The notes beneath the pieces are model-generated. The model had not been told where the DNA came from. It made no database searches and saw nothing but the letters and a program-made list of their open reading frames with translations. This document shows, piece after piece, positions 33,954-44,587 of a stretch of 64,000 bases of DNA (position 1 is its first letter; every line of letters begins with the position of its first letter). The stretch is from Segatella cerevisiae (GTDB lineage Bacteria > Bacteroidota > Bacteroidia > Bacteroidales > Bacteroidaceae), in NCBI RefSeq assembly GCF_024054555.1, contig NZ_JAMXLY010000004.1, positions 1 to 64,000 on the forward strand. The letters run 5' to 3'. The translations under genes and the position numbers were made by a program.

Positions 33954-36160
33954 TGAATGATTCAATACTGAATGAATTATTGAATAACGAGATCGGACAT
34001 GAACAGAATTTAGGCAAGTCAATCAGGAAATTTGAGCAGTATCTGTCTGAAAATCCTGACGCGCTGATCGGCAGCCGGCTTGAAGAAATCAAAAATGATT
34101 ACTCTTTGATGCTGGACTATCTGCACCGGGGCTTTCATGATCCGCAACAAGACAAGATATACAGGGAACTTCTGGATCGCCTTTTCGTACTGGTCCAGGA
34201 TGTGGAACTCCATGAGAAAATCGACCATGTGGTCAGTTACCGGGAGGCGTATCATCGAGTCAGCCGGATCCATTTCTCCCAGGATTCTGTCAGGGAAACC
34301 TTGGAAGGCTATGTCACGGAGATGGCCATGGTGAGTTTGGAACCCGAGGAAACCAGGCACGATAAGATGCTGGCGATCCAAAACAAGCACTATCACCAGA
34401 TGAGCCTTCTCTTTGATGCCATCCTGGTCAGCGAACAATGGCATGAAGGAGATATGACGTTCTACGCCCAACTGATCCTCTCTCCGACGATTGACATCAT
34501 CGATGCCCAGTTTTTGGTGAGTGCCATCATCCTGGCATGCATCAATATCTTTGATGTCCGCAAACTGGAGACCCTTGCACGGGTACTGAAAGGCGCACAA
34601 GACGAGCATCTGCGGCAGAAAGCATTGGTAGGGTGGGTGTTTGCCATGAATGGCACATCTGACCTCTTCCCCCGTCAACAGGAGTTGGCCGATGAACTCA
34701 CCCGAGATGAGAGTTTGTGCCGTGAATTGCTGGAGTTGCAGGAGCAATATTTCTATTGCATCAGTACGGACAGGGATGTCCAGAAGATACAGGATGATAT
34801 CATGCCGAACCTCATGAAAGGAAACCACTTCAATATCACCCGATTCGGCATGACGGAAACGGAGGACGATCCCATGAACGATGTCCTTCATCCCGAGGAT
34901 GAAGACAAGACCGCTGAAGACGTGGAAAAGGGGATCCAGCAGATTTCCGATATGGAAAAGCAAGGGTCTGATATCTATTTCGGCGGGTTTTCACAAATGA
35001 AGCGTTTCCCCTTTTTCTATACCCTCAGCAACTGGTTCGTACCGTTCTATCTGGGGCATCCTGCACTGGAATCCGTTCGGAAGAAACTGGGGGAGAACAA
35101 GTTCCTGCAGATTCTTTTCAACAGCGGTCCTTTCTGTGACAGCGACAAATACAGTTTTGCCCTGGCCATGGGATCAATCATTGACAAGATCCCGGATAGT
35201 GTGAAAGAGATGTTGAACTCCGGGGAGGCTGTCTTGGGACCTGTGGCATCAAATATAGACAAAGAGAGCACGACTTTCCTCCGGAGGAGTTATCTTCAGG
35301 ACCTTTACCGTTTTTTCAGACTCTATCCCTATCGCCAGGATTTCAGGAATCCCTTTGAGAATTTCAGTCCTGTGAGTGGCGGACCGGGGTTCTTTTTCAC
35401 CAGTTCACTGTTTCTGAAAACACCTTTGAAGAAATATGTGTTGAGTCTGGCGCGCTTCCTCTCCAAACAGGGGTATCCGCAATTGGAATACCGGTTGCTC
35501 AATGCCTATGCCTCCAGCAGTGAAGGGACAACAGAACCTTTTGTCTTTCTCCGTGGATGCAATGCCTTGCACATGGGACGTTACACTCAGGCCCACGACT
35601 ATTTCTCCGAAGCTCTCCGCATGAACCCGGATGACCTGGCTGCCTTAAAGGGTTTGGCAAAGTCTTGTCTGATGGCTAACCTGATGGATGAGGCCGAGAA
35701 AGCTTATCAGCGGTTGGTCGTCGCTTTCCCCAGCAAACAGATTTACCAGATCAATCTCTGCATCGCCCGGATCAGCAATGGGAAATATGAGGAAGCCATC
35801 AATGAATTGTACAAACTCGATCTGGATAATCCGGGGAGCCGTGATATTCATCGGGTGTTGGCATGGGCTCTCCTCTGTCAGGGGAAAGTGGAGCAGGCTG
35901 ATAAAGAATACCGGAAACTTCTGGAGATGAAATCACCAGATCCTGATGATTACCTTAATGCCGGATATTGCAAATGGATGCAACTCAAGGTTGAGGATGC
36001 CGTAAAACTTTTCAAGACTTTCATGACCATCGCTGATTTCAATCCTTCAGTGGATCGGGTGACGGAACTGGAAAGGCAGATGAAAGTAGATCAGAAATTT
36101 CTGAATGACCACGGTTTTACAGATACAGATATTAAATTGATGTGTGATTTGTGCGCATAA
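33953..36160 (+). CDS. TPR-domain protein
   Basis: 735 residues, no signal peptide or membrane helix. Residues 1 to about 510 are helical with no recognisable repeats; a low-acid linker around 285-320 is rich in Asp and Glu. Residues about 520-680 hold tetratricopeptide repeats (for example FLRGCNALHMGRYTQAHDYF, AEKAYQRLVVAFPSKQIY, LAWALLCQGKVEQADKEY). The gene starts within the stop codon of the lipoprotein gene, so the two products probably act in one process; a scaffold role is likely but the partner is unknown. I recognise similar large TPR proteins in Prevotella only in general. Confidence 0.7.
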   Translation: MNDSILNELLNNEIGHEQNLGKSIRKFEQYLSENPDALIGSRLEEIKNDYSLMLDYLHRGFHDPQQDKIYRELLDRLFVLVQDVELHEKIDHVVSYREAYHRVSRIHFSQDSVRETLEGYVTEMAMVSLEPEETRHDKMLAIQNKHYHQMSLLFDAILVSEQWHEGDMTFYAQLILSPTIDIIDAQFLVSAIILACINIFDVRKLETLARVLKGAQDEHLRQKALVGWVFAMNGTSDLFPRQQELADELTRDESLCRELLELQEQYFYCISTDRDVQKIQDDIMPNLMKGNHFNITRFGMTETEDDPMNDVLHPEDEDKTAEDVEKGIQQISDMEKQGSDIYFGGFSQMKRFPFFYTLSNWFVPFYLGHPALESVRKKLGENKFLQILFNSGPFCDSDKYSFALAMGSIIDKIPDSVKEMLNSGEAVLGPVASNIDKESTTFLRRSYLQDLYRFFRLYPYRQDFRNPFENFSPVSGGPGFFFTSSLFLKTPLKKYVLSLARFLSKQGYPQLEYRLLNAYASSSEGTTEPFVFLRGCNALHMGRYTQAHDYFSEALRMNPDDLAALKGLAKSCLMANLMDEAEKAYQRLVVAFPSKQIYQINLCIARISNGKYEEAINELYKLDLDNPGSRDIHRVLAWALLCQGKVEQADKEYRKLLEMKSPDPDDYLNAGYCKWMQLKVEDAVKLFKTFMTIADFNPSVDRVTELERQMKVDQKFLNDHGFTDTDIKLMCDLCA

Positions 36161-36179
36161 AATCTTAAAAAAGATTTTA
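36158..36179 (+). terminator. Hairpin at the TPR gene stop
   Basis: A 9-bp perfect stem TAAAATCTT / AAGATTTTA with an AAAA loop. It includes the stop codon and is too AT-rich to be a strong terminator. Confidence 0.35.
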
Positions 36180-36191
36180 TGCCACTCACAC

Positions 36192-36221
36192 GAGTTCATT
36201 TGCCAAAAGGCAAATGAACTC
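36192..36221. terminator. Hairpin between convergent TPR gene and rho
   Basis: A perfect 13-bp stem (36192-36204 with 36209-36221) with AAAA loop. No T run is attached on either side. It probably marks the 3' ends of both convergent transcripts. Confidence 0.5.
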
Positions 36222-36226
36222 AGATA

Positions 36227-38284
36227 CTAAGAATTCATCGACAACAAGAACTCCTCATTGTCACGCGTATGGATCATGCGGTCACGGATTGTATTCATGG
36301 CCTCTATCGGATTCATGTCACTGATATATTTGCGGAGGATCCACATGCGATCAAGCGTTGTCTTGTCGAGCAGCAGGTCGTCTCTACGCGTACTTGAAGC
36401 AACCAGATTGACAGCAGGGAAGATACGTTTGTTGGACAGAGAACGGTCGAGTTGCAGTTCCATATTTCCCGTACCTTTGAATTCCTCAAAGATGACCTCG
36501 TCCATTTTACTTCCGGTATCTATCAAGGCTGTGGCGATGATGGTCAGGGAGCCTCCTCCTTCTATATTCCGGGCTGCACCGAAGAACCGTTTCGGTTTTT
36601 GCAGGGCATTGGCATCGACACCACCCGTGAGGACTTTTCCGGATGCAGGTGCCACAGTATTATAGGCCCGTGCGAGACGGGTAATGGAATCGAGGAAGAT
36701 GACAACATCGTGTCCACATTCCACCATTCTCTTGGCTTTCTCGAGGACGATACCAGCTATCTTGACGTGCCGTTCTGCCGGTTCATCAAATGTAGAGGCG
36801 ATGACTTCAGCATTGACAGTACGTGCCATATCCGTCACTTCCTCAGGCCGCTCGTCGATGAGCAGCATCATCAGGTAGGCTTCAGGGTGATTGGCTGCGA
36901 TGGCGTTGGCGATATTTTTCATCAGGATCGTCTTACCGGTCTTCGGTTGTGCCACGATGAGTGCACGCTGTCCTTTGCCTATAGGTGAGAAGAGGTCGAC
37001 AACCCGTGTACTCAGATCAGTCGTGGCCTTGTCTCCGCAAAGATTGAATTTCTCGTCAGGGAACAGAGGGGTGAGGTGCTCGAAGGGAATCCTGTCACGG
37101 ATCTCACTCGGCTGGCGGCCATTGATCTCGTCAATGGATGTGAGGGGGAAGTATTTCTCACCGTCATGTGGCGGCCGTACATGGCAGTTGATGACATCAC
37201 CGGTCTTCAAGCCATAGCGTCTGATGAAGTTCTGAGCGACATAGATGTCGTCCGGTGAAGAAAGGTAATTATAATCACTGGAACGCAGGAATCCATAACT
37301 GTCAGGCATCACTTCCAGCACACCTGTAGAGGTGATCAAGTCAGTAAAGTCATAGTTGGCTGCCGGTTCTGCCGGTTTAGCGACGACAGGTTGATAGGTC
37401 CTGGGCTGAGGTGTTGTGGGGCGGTCAAACATATCAAAAGAAGGTACCGCACCCTGATCTTCTATCGGGAGGTCTACAACGGTGATAAAGTCAGTTCCGT
37501 CTCCGGGATCTCCTTCCCAGACACCTTCAGCTTCAGTATTGTGTTGTTCCATTTTTTCTTCTACTTTCTCGTTGTGAGCATTCATCTTTGCCTGTAATTG
37601 GGCAATGAGTTGACTGTCTTTATGATCATCTTCTTTGTTATTGTGTACTTCAGATGAGAAAGCAGCTTCAGGGATCACATTTTCCGGACGGACATCCGGT
37701 GTCTCTTCCTGTTTTAAAACATCTGTAGCTTTATTCAGTGCGTTTTCTATCTTGGATTCAGGTAAAAGGGCTTGAGCTTTAGGAGTTTCGGCCGTGTCTT
37801 CCGTTTTTTCGGGAACTTCGGGAACCTCCTGAACCGGTTTGTCTTCTTTTTGACTCATGACCGCTTTTGCTGCAGCGATGGCTTCCAACTCCGCCTTGCT
37901 TTTACGTCCCCGATGCTTGGGGAGGCTGGCTAGGAAATCAGCGGCTGCCTTTATGTTGTCAGGGGATTGGGAAGTTTCCTGATCCTGAATATCCTGGAAG
38001 AGTTTTTGGTCTTCCGGTCCTTTTATTTTATTTTTCATCACATCAAAATTCTCCCCTTCTTTTCCTTTTACTGAATAGACCCGATCATCATGCTTGGTGA
38101 TGCGGATGCGCCTGCGCCTTATTCCAAGGGGATTTTTCTCTCCCTCTTCGGCTGCCTGCTGATCGAGGATGGCATAGACTATCTGTTCCGCGCTATCGCC
38201 GGAAGTGTAATCCGCGCCAATTTTTTGGGCAATATCCTCAAGTTCTGAGATATTTTTCGATAATAACTCGTCTTTGCTATACAT
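36227..38284 (-). CDS. rho: Transcription termination factor Rho
   Basis: 685 residues from the ATG at 38284; the frame extends upstream but that part is leader. The N-terminal Rho_N-like helices ([20 protein letters not shown]) are followed by a disordered insert of roughly 240 residues rich in Glu, Pro, Lys and Gln, typical of Bacteroidetes. The RNA-binding cold-shock-like domain follows ([21 protein letters not shown]), then the ATPase: P-loop AQPKTGKTI (about 450), Walker [18 protein letters not shown], and the Q and R loops. It releases transcripts at Rho-dependent sites. The promoter is at 38362-38393, and a terminator-like hairpin lies in the leader (38313-38340). Confidence 0.97.
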   Translation of the reverse strand: MYSKDELLSKNISELEDIAQKIGADYTSGDSAEQIVYAILDQQAAEEGEKNPLGIRRRRIRITKHDDRVYSVKGKEGENFDVMKNKIKGPEDQKLFQDIQDQETSQSPDNIKAAADFLASLPKHRGRKSKAELEAIAAAKAVMSQKEDKPVQEVPEVPEKTEDTAETPKAQALLPESKIENALNKATDVLKQEETPDVRPENVIPEAAFSSEVHNNKEDDHKDSQLIAQLQAKMNAHNEKVEEKMEQHNTEAEGVWEGDPGDGTDFITVVDLPIEDQGAVPSFDMFDRPTTPQPRTYQPVVAKPAEPAANYDFTDLITSTGVLEVMPDSYGFLRSSDYNYLSSPDDIYVAQNFIRRYGLKTGDVINCHVRPPHDGEKYFPLTSIDEINGRQPSEIRDRIPFEHLTPLFPDEKFNLCGDKATTDLSTRVVDLFSPIGKGQRALIVAQPKTGKTILMKNIANAIAANHPEAYLMMLLIDERPEEVTDMARTVNAEVIASTFDEPAERHVKIAGIVLEKAKRMVECGHDVVIFLDSITRLARAYNTVAPASGKVLTGGVDANALQKPKRFFGAARNIEGGGSLTIIATALIDTGSKMDEVIFEEFKGTGNMELQLDRSLSNKRIFPAVNLVASSTRRDDLLLDKTTLDRMWILRKYISDMNPIEAMNTIRDRMIHTRDNEEFLLSMNS

Positions 38285-38300
38285 TATACATTTATGTATA
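38285..38300 (-). promoter_or_regulatory. Hairpin at the rho start codon
   Basis: TATACAT-TT-ATGTATA, a 7-bp inverted repeat that ends one base from the rho ATG. It could limit ribosome access. Confidence 0.4.
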
Positions 38301-38312
38301 AAAGTTCTGTTG

Positions 38313-38340
38313 AAAAAGCGTTTCAACGAATGGAAACGCT
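38313..38340 (-). terminator. Terminator-like hairpin in the rho leader
   Basis: On the minus strand AGCGTTTC (38340-38333), an 8-nt loop, GAAACGCT (38324-38317), then T residues to 38313. It lies about 30 nt before the rho start codon, after the promoter, and looks like an attenuator. Confidence 0.6.
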
Positions 38341-38361
38341 GTGTTCTTTTGAAATCGAATG

Positions 38362-38393
38362 CAAAGGTAGCTAAAAATATCTTTTCAGCCAAA
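38362..38393 (-). promoter_or_regulatory. Promoter of rho
   Basis: Minus strand TTTG (38393-38390), 20 nt, TACCTTTG (38369-38362), followed by CATTCG. Leader about 70 nt. Confidence 0.75.
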
Positions 38394-38409
38394 TTTTAAA
38401 TCTGTTTTT

Positions 38410-38439
38410 TTGTATTCTCCTTTATTTCCAGTACCTTTG
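38410..38439 (+). promoter_or_regulatory. Promoter of the ABC-F gene
   Basis: TTG (38410-38412), 19 nt, TACCTTTG (38432-38439). It fixes the start at 38458 rather than at a frame beginning inside the -33 element. Confidence 0.6.
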
Positions 38440-38457
38440 TCTGTAAATAAGAAAAAT

Positions 38458-40239
38458 ATGGCAAAAGAAAGACCTTATCTTGATGTACAGAATTTGACAA
38501 AACGTTTTGGAGCACGGCTGCTTTTCAAGGATATTTCCTTTTCCATAGCTGAGGGACAGAAGGTGGGATTGATCGCCAGGAACGGTACCGGCAAGTCGAC
38601 GCTGATGTCTATGATTTGCGGAAAAGAAGGTATAGACAGCGGGGATGTGATTTTCAGAAATGACTTGAGGGTTGGTTATCTGGAACAGTCGCCTCAATTT
38701 GATCCTGAAGATACGGTTTTGGACAGTTGTTTTAACCATCATGGCGACCCGGCTAAGGTCCTCAAGGCTAAACAGATTCTGACACAGTTGAGAATAGGGG
38801 ATATGCAGCAACCTATGGGACAGTTGAGCGGTGGCCAGCAAAAGCGGGTAGCGCTTGCCAATGTGCTGATCATGGAACCGGATCTCTTCCTTCTCGATGA
38901 ACCGACGAACCATTTGGACCTGGATATGATCGTGTGGCTGGAGAAGTTTTTTGAGAGGGGCAACAAGACGCTTTTGATGGTTACGCATGACCGTTATTTT
39001 CTGGATCGTGTGTGCAATTCCATCATCGAACTGGATGACCAGCAGCTCTATACTTATCGCGGCAATTATAGTTACTATCTGGAGAAGCGGCAGGAACGGA
39101 TGGACCAGACCCAAGCTGAAATACAGCATGCCAGGAATTTATACCGAAAGGAATTAGACTGGATGCGGCGGATGCCTCAGGCCCGTGGCCATAAGGCCCG
39201 TTATCGGGAAGAGGCTTTCTACGACCTGCAGAAAGTCGCTCAGAAAAAGATGGAAGACCGTCAGATGCGACTGATGGCTTCTCATGTCTATATCGGCAGT
39301 AAGATATTCGAGAGTCAGTATGTCTCGAAAAAATGGGGCGACAAGGTCATCCTCAATGATTTCTATTACAATTTCTCCCGATTTGAGAAAATGGGCATCG
39401 TGGGGAATAACGGGACGGGAAAATCCACATTCATCAAAATGCTACTCGGACTTGTTCCCCCTGACAAGGGCCGTTTTGATATCGGGGAGACCGTGCGGTT
39501 CGGCTATTTTGCCCAGGAAGGGATGAAATTTGACCGGCAACAACGGGTCATCGATGTCATTTCCGGTATTTCAGATGACATCGACTTAGGTGGGGGACGG
39601 CATATGAGCGCTACCCAGTTCCTGCAGTATTTCCTTTTCACACCTCAGGAACAATATGATTATGTTTACAAACTTTCCGGTGGACAGAGGCGTAAACTGT
39701 ATCTCTGTTCTGTCCTGATGAAGAACCCTAACTTCCTGGTTCTGGACGAACCTACAAATGATTTGGATATCCAGACGCTTCAGGTTTTGGAGGAGTATCT
39801 TCAGGATTTCCCCGGTTGTGTGATCATTGTCAGCCACGACAGGTATTTCATGGATAAGGTGGTGGACCATCTGCTGGTTTTCAAAGGCAATGGCGTGATC
39901 GAGGACTTCCCTGGAAACTATACCCAATACAGGGAATGGAGCGAACTCCAGTCGGAGAAGGATGAGAAACCTAAAACGGAAGCACGGCCCCATGAAAAGA
40001 GCGAGCATCATCACCAGGATACCCGCAAGATGACCTTTAAGGAGCAACGGGAATTTGAAAACCTTTCTAAGGAAATCAAGGCTTTGGAAACTGAACAGAA
40101 ACAATTGGAAACCGATCTTTGCAGTGGCAAACTGTCGGTGGCGGATTTGACGGAAAAGAGCAAGCGACTCCCTCAACTGAAGGATGAGTTAGATACTAAA
40201 AGCATGCGCTGGCTGGAACTGAGCGAACTCAAATCCTGA
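38458..40239 (+). CDS. ABC-F family ATPase
   Basis: 593 residues, cytosolic, two ABC domains in one chain and no membrane helix. First Walker A GLIARNGTGKST (about 36-47), signature LSGGQQKR, Walker B LFLLDEPTNHLD; second Walker A GIVGNNGTGKST (about 315-326), LSGGQRRK, FLVLDEPTNDLD. The linker between the domains is charged and helical (PtIM-like), and the C terminus has a charged coiled coil after a His-rich EHHHQD stretch. ABC-F proteins act on the ribosome, either relieving stalls or giving antibiotic protection; it is closest in layout to Uup, whose C-terminal coiled coil binds DNA. The specific function is uncertain. Divergent from rho and convergent with tamB. Confidence 0.9.
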   Translation: MAKERPYLDVQNLTKRFGARLLFKDISFSIAEGQKVGLIARNGTGKSTLMSMICGKEGIDSGDVIFRNDLRVGYLEQSPQFDPEDTVLDSCFNHHGDPAKVLKAKQILTQLRIGDMQQPMGQLSGGQQKRVALANVLIMEPDLFLLDEPTNHLDLDMIVWLEKFFERGNKTLLMVTHDRYFLDRVCNSIIELDDQQLYTYRGNYSYYLEKRQERMDQTQAEIQHARNLYRKELDWMRRMPQARGHKARYREEAFYDLQKVAQKKMEDRQMRLMASHVYIGSKIFESQYVSKKWGDKVILNDFYYNFSRFEKMGIVGNNGTGKSTFIKMLLGLVPPDKGRFDIGETVRFGYFAQEGMKFDRQQRVIDVISGISDDIDLGGGRHMSATQFLQYFLFTPQEQYDYVYKLSGGQRRKLYLCSVLMKNPNFLVLDEPTNDLDIQTLQVLEEYLQDFPGCVIIVSHDRYFMDKVVDHLLVFKGNGVIEDFPGNYTQYREWSELQSEKDEKPKTEARPHEKSEHHHQDTRKMTFKEQREFENLSKEIKALETEQKQLETDLCSGKLSVADLTEKSKRLPQLKDELDTKSMRWLELSELKS

Positions 40240-40243
40240 GGAT

Positions 40244-43200
40244 TCAACGGTCATCAGTTGTCTTCCGGATTGTGGAAGGCACTGAGTCTGTGGCCTTTGG
40301 AGATTCCTTCTTTTTCTTTTTCTTGATGCCCAGAAGATCTCTGATTCCATTAAAGTCTTTCTTGAGGATAAACCCGATACCCTGAGTGTTCAGGCTGTTT
40401 TTGGTAAAATACCGGTCATTTGCCTGGTTGTAGATCCTCAGGGCGATATTCCCGCTGGGAATGAGTAGATAACGGATATCAAAATCTCCTATAAAACTAG
40501 TATTTGTGTTGGCTTTGTCCCGATAGCCGAATTGACCGTTGAACTGGAGTCGGTTATTGAACATTCGGCCGCTGAGCAGACCTTCATACTCTGCGTTGTA
40601 GAACCCTTCATTACCCGTAGAAATGTTTGCCCCGAAATTCCAATTGGAATTGTTGATGACTGTGGAAAGCACCTGATTCAACTGTTGGCTGATGGTACCG
40701 CTGAGCAAACTCTGCATGGCGAGGGACGTCTGTTTCTGTTGTTCCGGATTCTCGACGTCAGCGTTGTTGTTGCCTTCATTATAGAAACGGCCGACAGCCA
40801 GGAGGTAGAGCACTTGTTGGTTCATGTTCTCTTCGCTGTTCAGAAGGGAATAGACCATCTGCCGGGCTTCACTGTTCAACGTCGGCATATTCAGGGAGAA
40901 ACTGGCTTTCGGTTCTTCTGGTGTACCGGTAATGTCCATCACACAATCGACCCTGATATTATTTGAGGAAAAACTCTTGCCGATGTTCAGATCTGAGAGA
41001 CTGACGCCATTGACTACATATATAGCCTGCAAGTTGAGTGCCGAGCGATAGGGGTCACCGTTAAAAGCTATCGTTCCTCCTTGTTGGAAGAGGAAGTCTT
41101 TCTTGATGATATTTTGGATGGTCAGCGTGTAAATGCCGTGGTCTACAACATAGTTGCCGAACATCTGAAGGTTGCCTTTGTTGAAATAACTCGCACGTAT
41201 CAGACCGTCTCCATTGAGTGTGATATAGTCATCGGACTGGTTGTCCAGCAGGAGTTTGAGCGTCAGGTTCTGGTTCGTATTGACTACAAAATTGAAATGC
41301 AGGTCTGTGGGGATGTCTTCTCTGGGATTGTCCTTTCCATCCCGGTGCTGGGCTATGGCGTTTAACTTCAGGGTGTCTTTGGAAGCATCGTGCCAGTGGA
41401 TAAAGGATTCGTTGTTCACGGCATCAGGACTGGCAGCGTTATAGACGATTTGTGAACCTTGCTCCGGGGTCACGTTGATATCGAAGGAGACGTCCCCGCT
41501 TTTTCCATGGATGCCACAGTTGCCAGTCACGTATACCGTCCCGTAGAAAGAGTTGTCTGCAAATTCGTGCGTATCATAGGCGAGGAGTTTTCGGCCTTCG
41601 ATGCCAAAGTCAAAACTCAGATTGGTCAGGTGCTTGTGATGGATGGCACCCGAGAGAATGCCCAGATTGCCTTTACGGTCACGCAGGGAATCACCGGGAA
41701 ACTGGATCTCATTGGGGATGGCATGCAGGACAAGCTGCTTGAAGGAGTAGTCCACATTGGTGGGGATGATATGCACCTTGCCGTGGCCGATGAGATCTCC
41801 TGTCAAATTGAGGTTGTTGAGCGGGCCGCCCACGTGCAATGTCCCATTGCCCCAAGCCTCTATGTTATTCATGAAAGAGCCGCAGAAACTCTTGAGAAAC
41901 TGCAGTTTCGTATCCTGCGCCTGTATATCCAGATCCAGGCGATTATGCTTGGGAGAGACATAGCCGTTGATGAGGGTGTTGATGCCCGGTCCGTCTTTGG
42001 CAATAGAGCGGATGTCAATCTGTTCCTTGGTCTGATTGTAGTTGACGTGGGCGAAGAGCGTCCCCATTTCCCCTTGCTGGAACTTGAAGTTGGCGATGCT
42101 CAGATTTGAAGAAAAATCCGGTTGCTTGCTGAAGAGCGCTGCCAGGCGGACTCTGCCTGAAGCCTTGCCCGTAAATTCGACAGCGTGGAAATTGACCAGG
42201 TTCAGAAGGTAACTGATGTCAATGTCCTTCAGATCGACCATCAGAGAATCGTTCGAGGAGGGGGTTGCGGTACCGTTGATGATCGCATGTTGATTCTGGT
42301 GCCCGAAAGAGAAATGATCGACATCGAGATGGTTCTTCCGATAATAAATATCTCCGGACTGAACCTTCCAGATAGAGTCTCCGATGACAAATTCACTCGG
42401 CATCACTTCTATATGTGCCGTATTCTGACCGGCAAGATTCTTGAAGAACTGTGTCCGCGAGAGGATATTGCCCCGGATATGGAGTTTGGGAGAGTGGTTG
42501 TCGAAGAGGAGGGCAGTAGAAAGGCGGTTGTGTGCAGCAGAGGCACGGACATCGAAGCAATTCCCGTTCTCGGCACACAAGTTGGCATCCACTTTCATCG
42601 TATCATTGGGTGTCGAAAGGCGGATGGCCCCTTGGCGGTATTTGACGCCGTCATACGTGAATCCGGGTATGTTGACGTCTATATCAGCCGTCTTGCTAAA
42701 GTCACTGATTCTGCCTCTGATGTCTGTCGTCGTATTCAGGTCCAGTGGTATCCCGAACAATTTCTTGATCATGTCTGTACCCTTGACGGCAACATCAAAG
42801 GAAAAACTGTTGTTCCTCTTTCCTGAGACACTTTTCAAACCCGGTAATGTGGGGAGTTTGTCGGCAAGCAACTGTTGTGCGCTTTGCAGAAGTGTGGAAT
42901 AGTTGTAGATTCCGTTCAGATGTGCCTGGATCTCAGGAGTAGTGATGTTCAGATTGGAATTCCTGCCCTGTTTTTCTGCCTCTATATGAATATCCCTGAA
43001 CGTGTAGTTTTTAGTGATCCCTGTCCATTTCTTCAATATGAGTGGTGAGATCTTGGCAATGTCAGCCTTGATATTATATTTGCCTTGGTCTATACCGAAG
43101 TTGCCGTTTACGTTCAAACTGATACTTTGGTCGTTGATCTTTCCTGTTCCAGAAATGGTGTGATGGTGGATGTTGCCGTCTATGATGATATTCCGGTAAG

Positions 43201-44587
43201 AATACCCTTTGTAGTCAAATCTGTCGATTGTACCTTTGGCGACGAGTTCAGGAATACCCTTGGCAGGAATATTGCCGGATGCATTGATGTATCCCGTCAC
43301 TATCCCGAATTGATTGTCTGCAAGGATACGCCTTAAGTTGACTTCCTGCGCCTTGATCCTGGCGGTGAAGTCCCTCCCGTCTTTCCTGACTGCCAGTACG
43401 GCATGACCGACCTCACTGCTGATGGTGCCATTGACAAACGCTCTCCGGGCGTTGCCCCCTAAGAAACCTCTGAAACTGATAGTCCCCAATCTGTTGACTG
43501 ATCTCGGAATATGCAATTTCGCGCCCATGTTGTCCAACAGCAGTTGCATGCCGTCTCTTCTCAGATACAAGTGATCGATACGTGCCTGCCAGCGTAACTG
43601 TTTGCCTTTTCCCTTGAAGGCAGCGTCGGCTTTCAGATTGAGGCTGCCTGTTGCTGCCCGGAGATCCAATCCTCTGATTCTCAAACTTGAGGTTGTTCCC
43701 CTAAAAGTGGTACTAAGGAAAATCGGATTGACGAATTTCCGTAACGGGAGCGCAAGGAAAGAAAAGTCTGAAAGAGTGACCTTCGACGGAAGTATATGAC
43801 CTTGATACCTCAGGGATGAGGGATTCAACTTTTTGGCAGTTGTGGTATAGGTCAGACGCAGTGGCCCCAGTGCCAGTTCGGTACCGGGAAGTGCCATTTT
43901 GAAGTTTTCTAAGCGAGCGTGTCTTTGATCTGCCACCAATCTGAACTGGAGTTGTTTCAGGTTGAGTCCGCTGCCTTCGTGAAGAAACAGTTTCTTGATA
44001 TTGAGATCAATGCTATGATCGGTCAGGCGATTGAGGATGATATGGCTGCTGAAGTCCGTGATGTGGAGATGGTGGACATTGAATGTCTCGGAAGGGGCGA
44101 TGTCCCTTTGGTCGTACTTGATCTCTCCATGGCGGATGATCAAACTGTTCAATTGAAGGTCAAGGGAGGTTTTCTTTTTACTGGGATGGGCTGCCAAAGA
44201 GTCCAGGACAAACTGGTAATTGGGTTTGGACTTTGCCGTCTGTTGGTATAGACAGGCTTTTAGACCGAAGACTTGGGCAGAGGAAATGATGATCCGCCCC
44301 TTTGTGAGAGCCAACAGATCGACCTTTGCTGCCAAGCGGGAGGCAGAGAGCATCGAGTCGCCTTTTTGGTCCCATAAAGAAACATCATCCAGAATCAGAC
44401 GGTTGAAAAATCCCAGGTCGACTCTGCCTACCTGGGCCTTCGTTCCGAATTTCTCCCCTAGGGCATCAGCCACCCTTGTTCCTAAGAAATTCTGAACAGG
44501 AGGGAGATGGAGCAGAATAATCAGGAGGACGAAGAGTCCGATAATGGTCCAGATGACTGTATTTATAATATGTTTGAATTGCTTCAG
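40244..44587 (-). CDS. tamB: TamB-family translocation/assembly protein
   Basis: 1447 residues if translation begins at the CTG at 44587-44585. The only conventional start, a GTG at 44473, would remove the N-terminal signal anchor. Starting at CTG the protein begins MKQFKHIINTVIWTIIGLFV, continues in a long hydrophobic stretch, then LPPVQNFLGTRVADALGE, all typical of TamB. A TAG lies two codons before the CTG. No ATG exists in frame between. The body is the repetitive beta-taco fold with many NxxxxG-type strands, and the C-terminal DUF490 domain (about 1080-1447) holds DYITLNGDGLIRASYF, LQAIYVVNGVSLSDL and FSLNMPTLNSEARQMVYSLL. It is anchored in the inner membrane and spans the periplasm, moving phospholipids or helping outer-membrane assembly. 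-7 box TAATTTTG at 44623-44616. Confidence 0.9.
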   Translation of the reverse strand: MKQFKHIINTVIWTIIGLFVLLIILLHLPPVQNFLGTRVADALGEKFGTKAQVGRVDLGFFNRLILDDVSLWDQKGDSMLSASRLAAKVDLLALTKGRIIISSAQVFGLKACLYQQTAKSKPNYQFVLDSLAAHPSKKKTSLDLQLNSLIIRHGEIKYDQRDIAPSETFNVHHLHITDFSSHIILNRLTDHSIDLNIKKLFLHEGSGLNLKQLQFRLVADQRHARLENFKMALPGTELALGPLRLTYTTTAKKLNPSSLRYQGHILPSKVTLSDFSFLALPLRKFVNPIFLSTTFRGTTSSLRIRGLDLRAATGSLNLKADAAFKGKGKQLRWQARIDHLYLRRDGMQLLLDNMGAKLHIPRSVNRLGTISFRGFLGGNARRAFVNGTISSEVGHAVLAVRKDGRDFTARIKAQEVNLRRILADNQFGIVTGYINASGNIPAKGIPELVAKGTIDRFDYKGYSYRNIIIDGNIHHHTISGTGKINDQSISLNVNGNFGIDQGKYNIKADIAKISPLILKKWTGITKNYTFRDIHIEAEKQGRNSNLNITTPEIQAHLNGIYNYSTLLQSAQQLLADKLPTLPGLKSVSGKRNNSFSFDVAVKGTDMIKKLFGIPLDLNTTTDIRGRISDFSKTADIDVNIPGFTYDGVKYRQGAIRLSTPNDTMKVDANLCAENGNCFDVRASAAHNRLSTALLFDNHSPKLHIRGNILSRTQFFKNLAGQNTAHIEVMPSEFVIGDSIWKVQSGDIYYRKNHLDVDHFSFGHQNQHAIINGTATPSSNDSLMVDLKDIDISYLLNLVNFHAVEFTGKASGRVRLAALFSKQPDFSSNLSIANFKFQQGEMGTLFAHVNYNQTKEQIDIRSIAKDGPGINTLINGYVSPKHNRLDLDIQAQDTKLQFLKSFCGSFMNNIEAWGNGTLHVGGPLNNLNLTGDLIGHGKVHIIPTNVDYSFKQLVLHAIPNEIQFPGDSLRDRKGNLGILSGAIHHKHLTNLSFDFGIEGRKLLAYDTHEFADNSFYGTVYVTGNCGIHGKSGDVSFDINVTPEQGSQIVYNAASPDAVNNESFIHWHDASKDTLKLNAIAQHRDGKDNPREDIPTDLHFNFVVNTNQNLTLKLLLDNQSDDYITLNGDGLIRASYFNKGNLQMFGNYVVDHGIYTLTIQNIIKKDFLFQQGGTIAFNGDPYRSALNLQAIYVVNGVSLSDLNIGKSFSSNNIRVDCVMDITGTPEEPKASFSLNMPTLNSEARQMVYSLLNSEENMNQQVLYLLAVGRFYNEGNNNADVENPEQQKQTSLAMQSLLSGTISQQLNQVLSTVINNSNWNFGANISTGNEGFYNAEYEGLLSGRMFNNRLQFNGQFGYRDKANTNTSFIGDFDIRYLLIPSGNIALRIYNQANDRYFTKNSLNTQGIGFILKKDFNGIRDLLGIKKKKKKESPKATDSVPSTIRKTTDDR

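Noticed and set aside
34019..34963. 314-codon minus-strand ORF opposite the TPR gene
   Set aside because: Shadow of the plus-strand coding sequence; His/Ile/Gln-rich composition typical of antisense frames.
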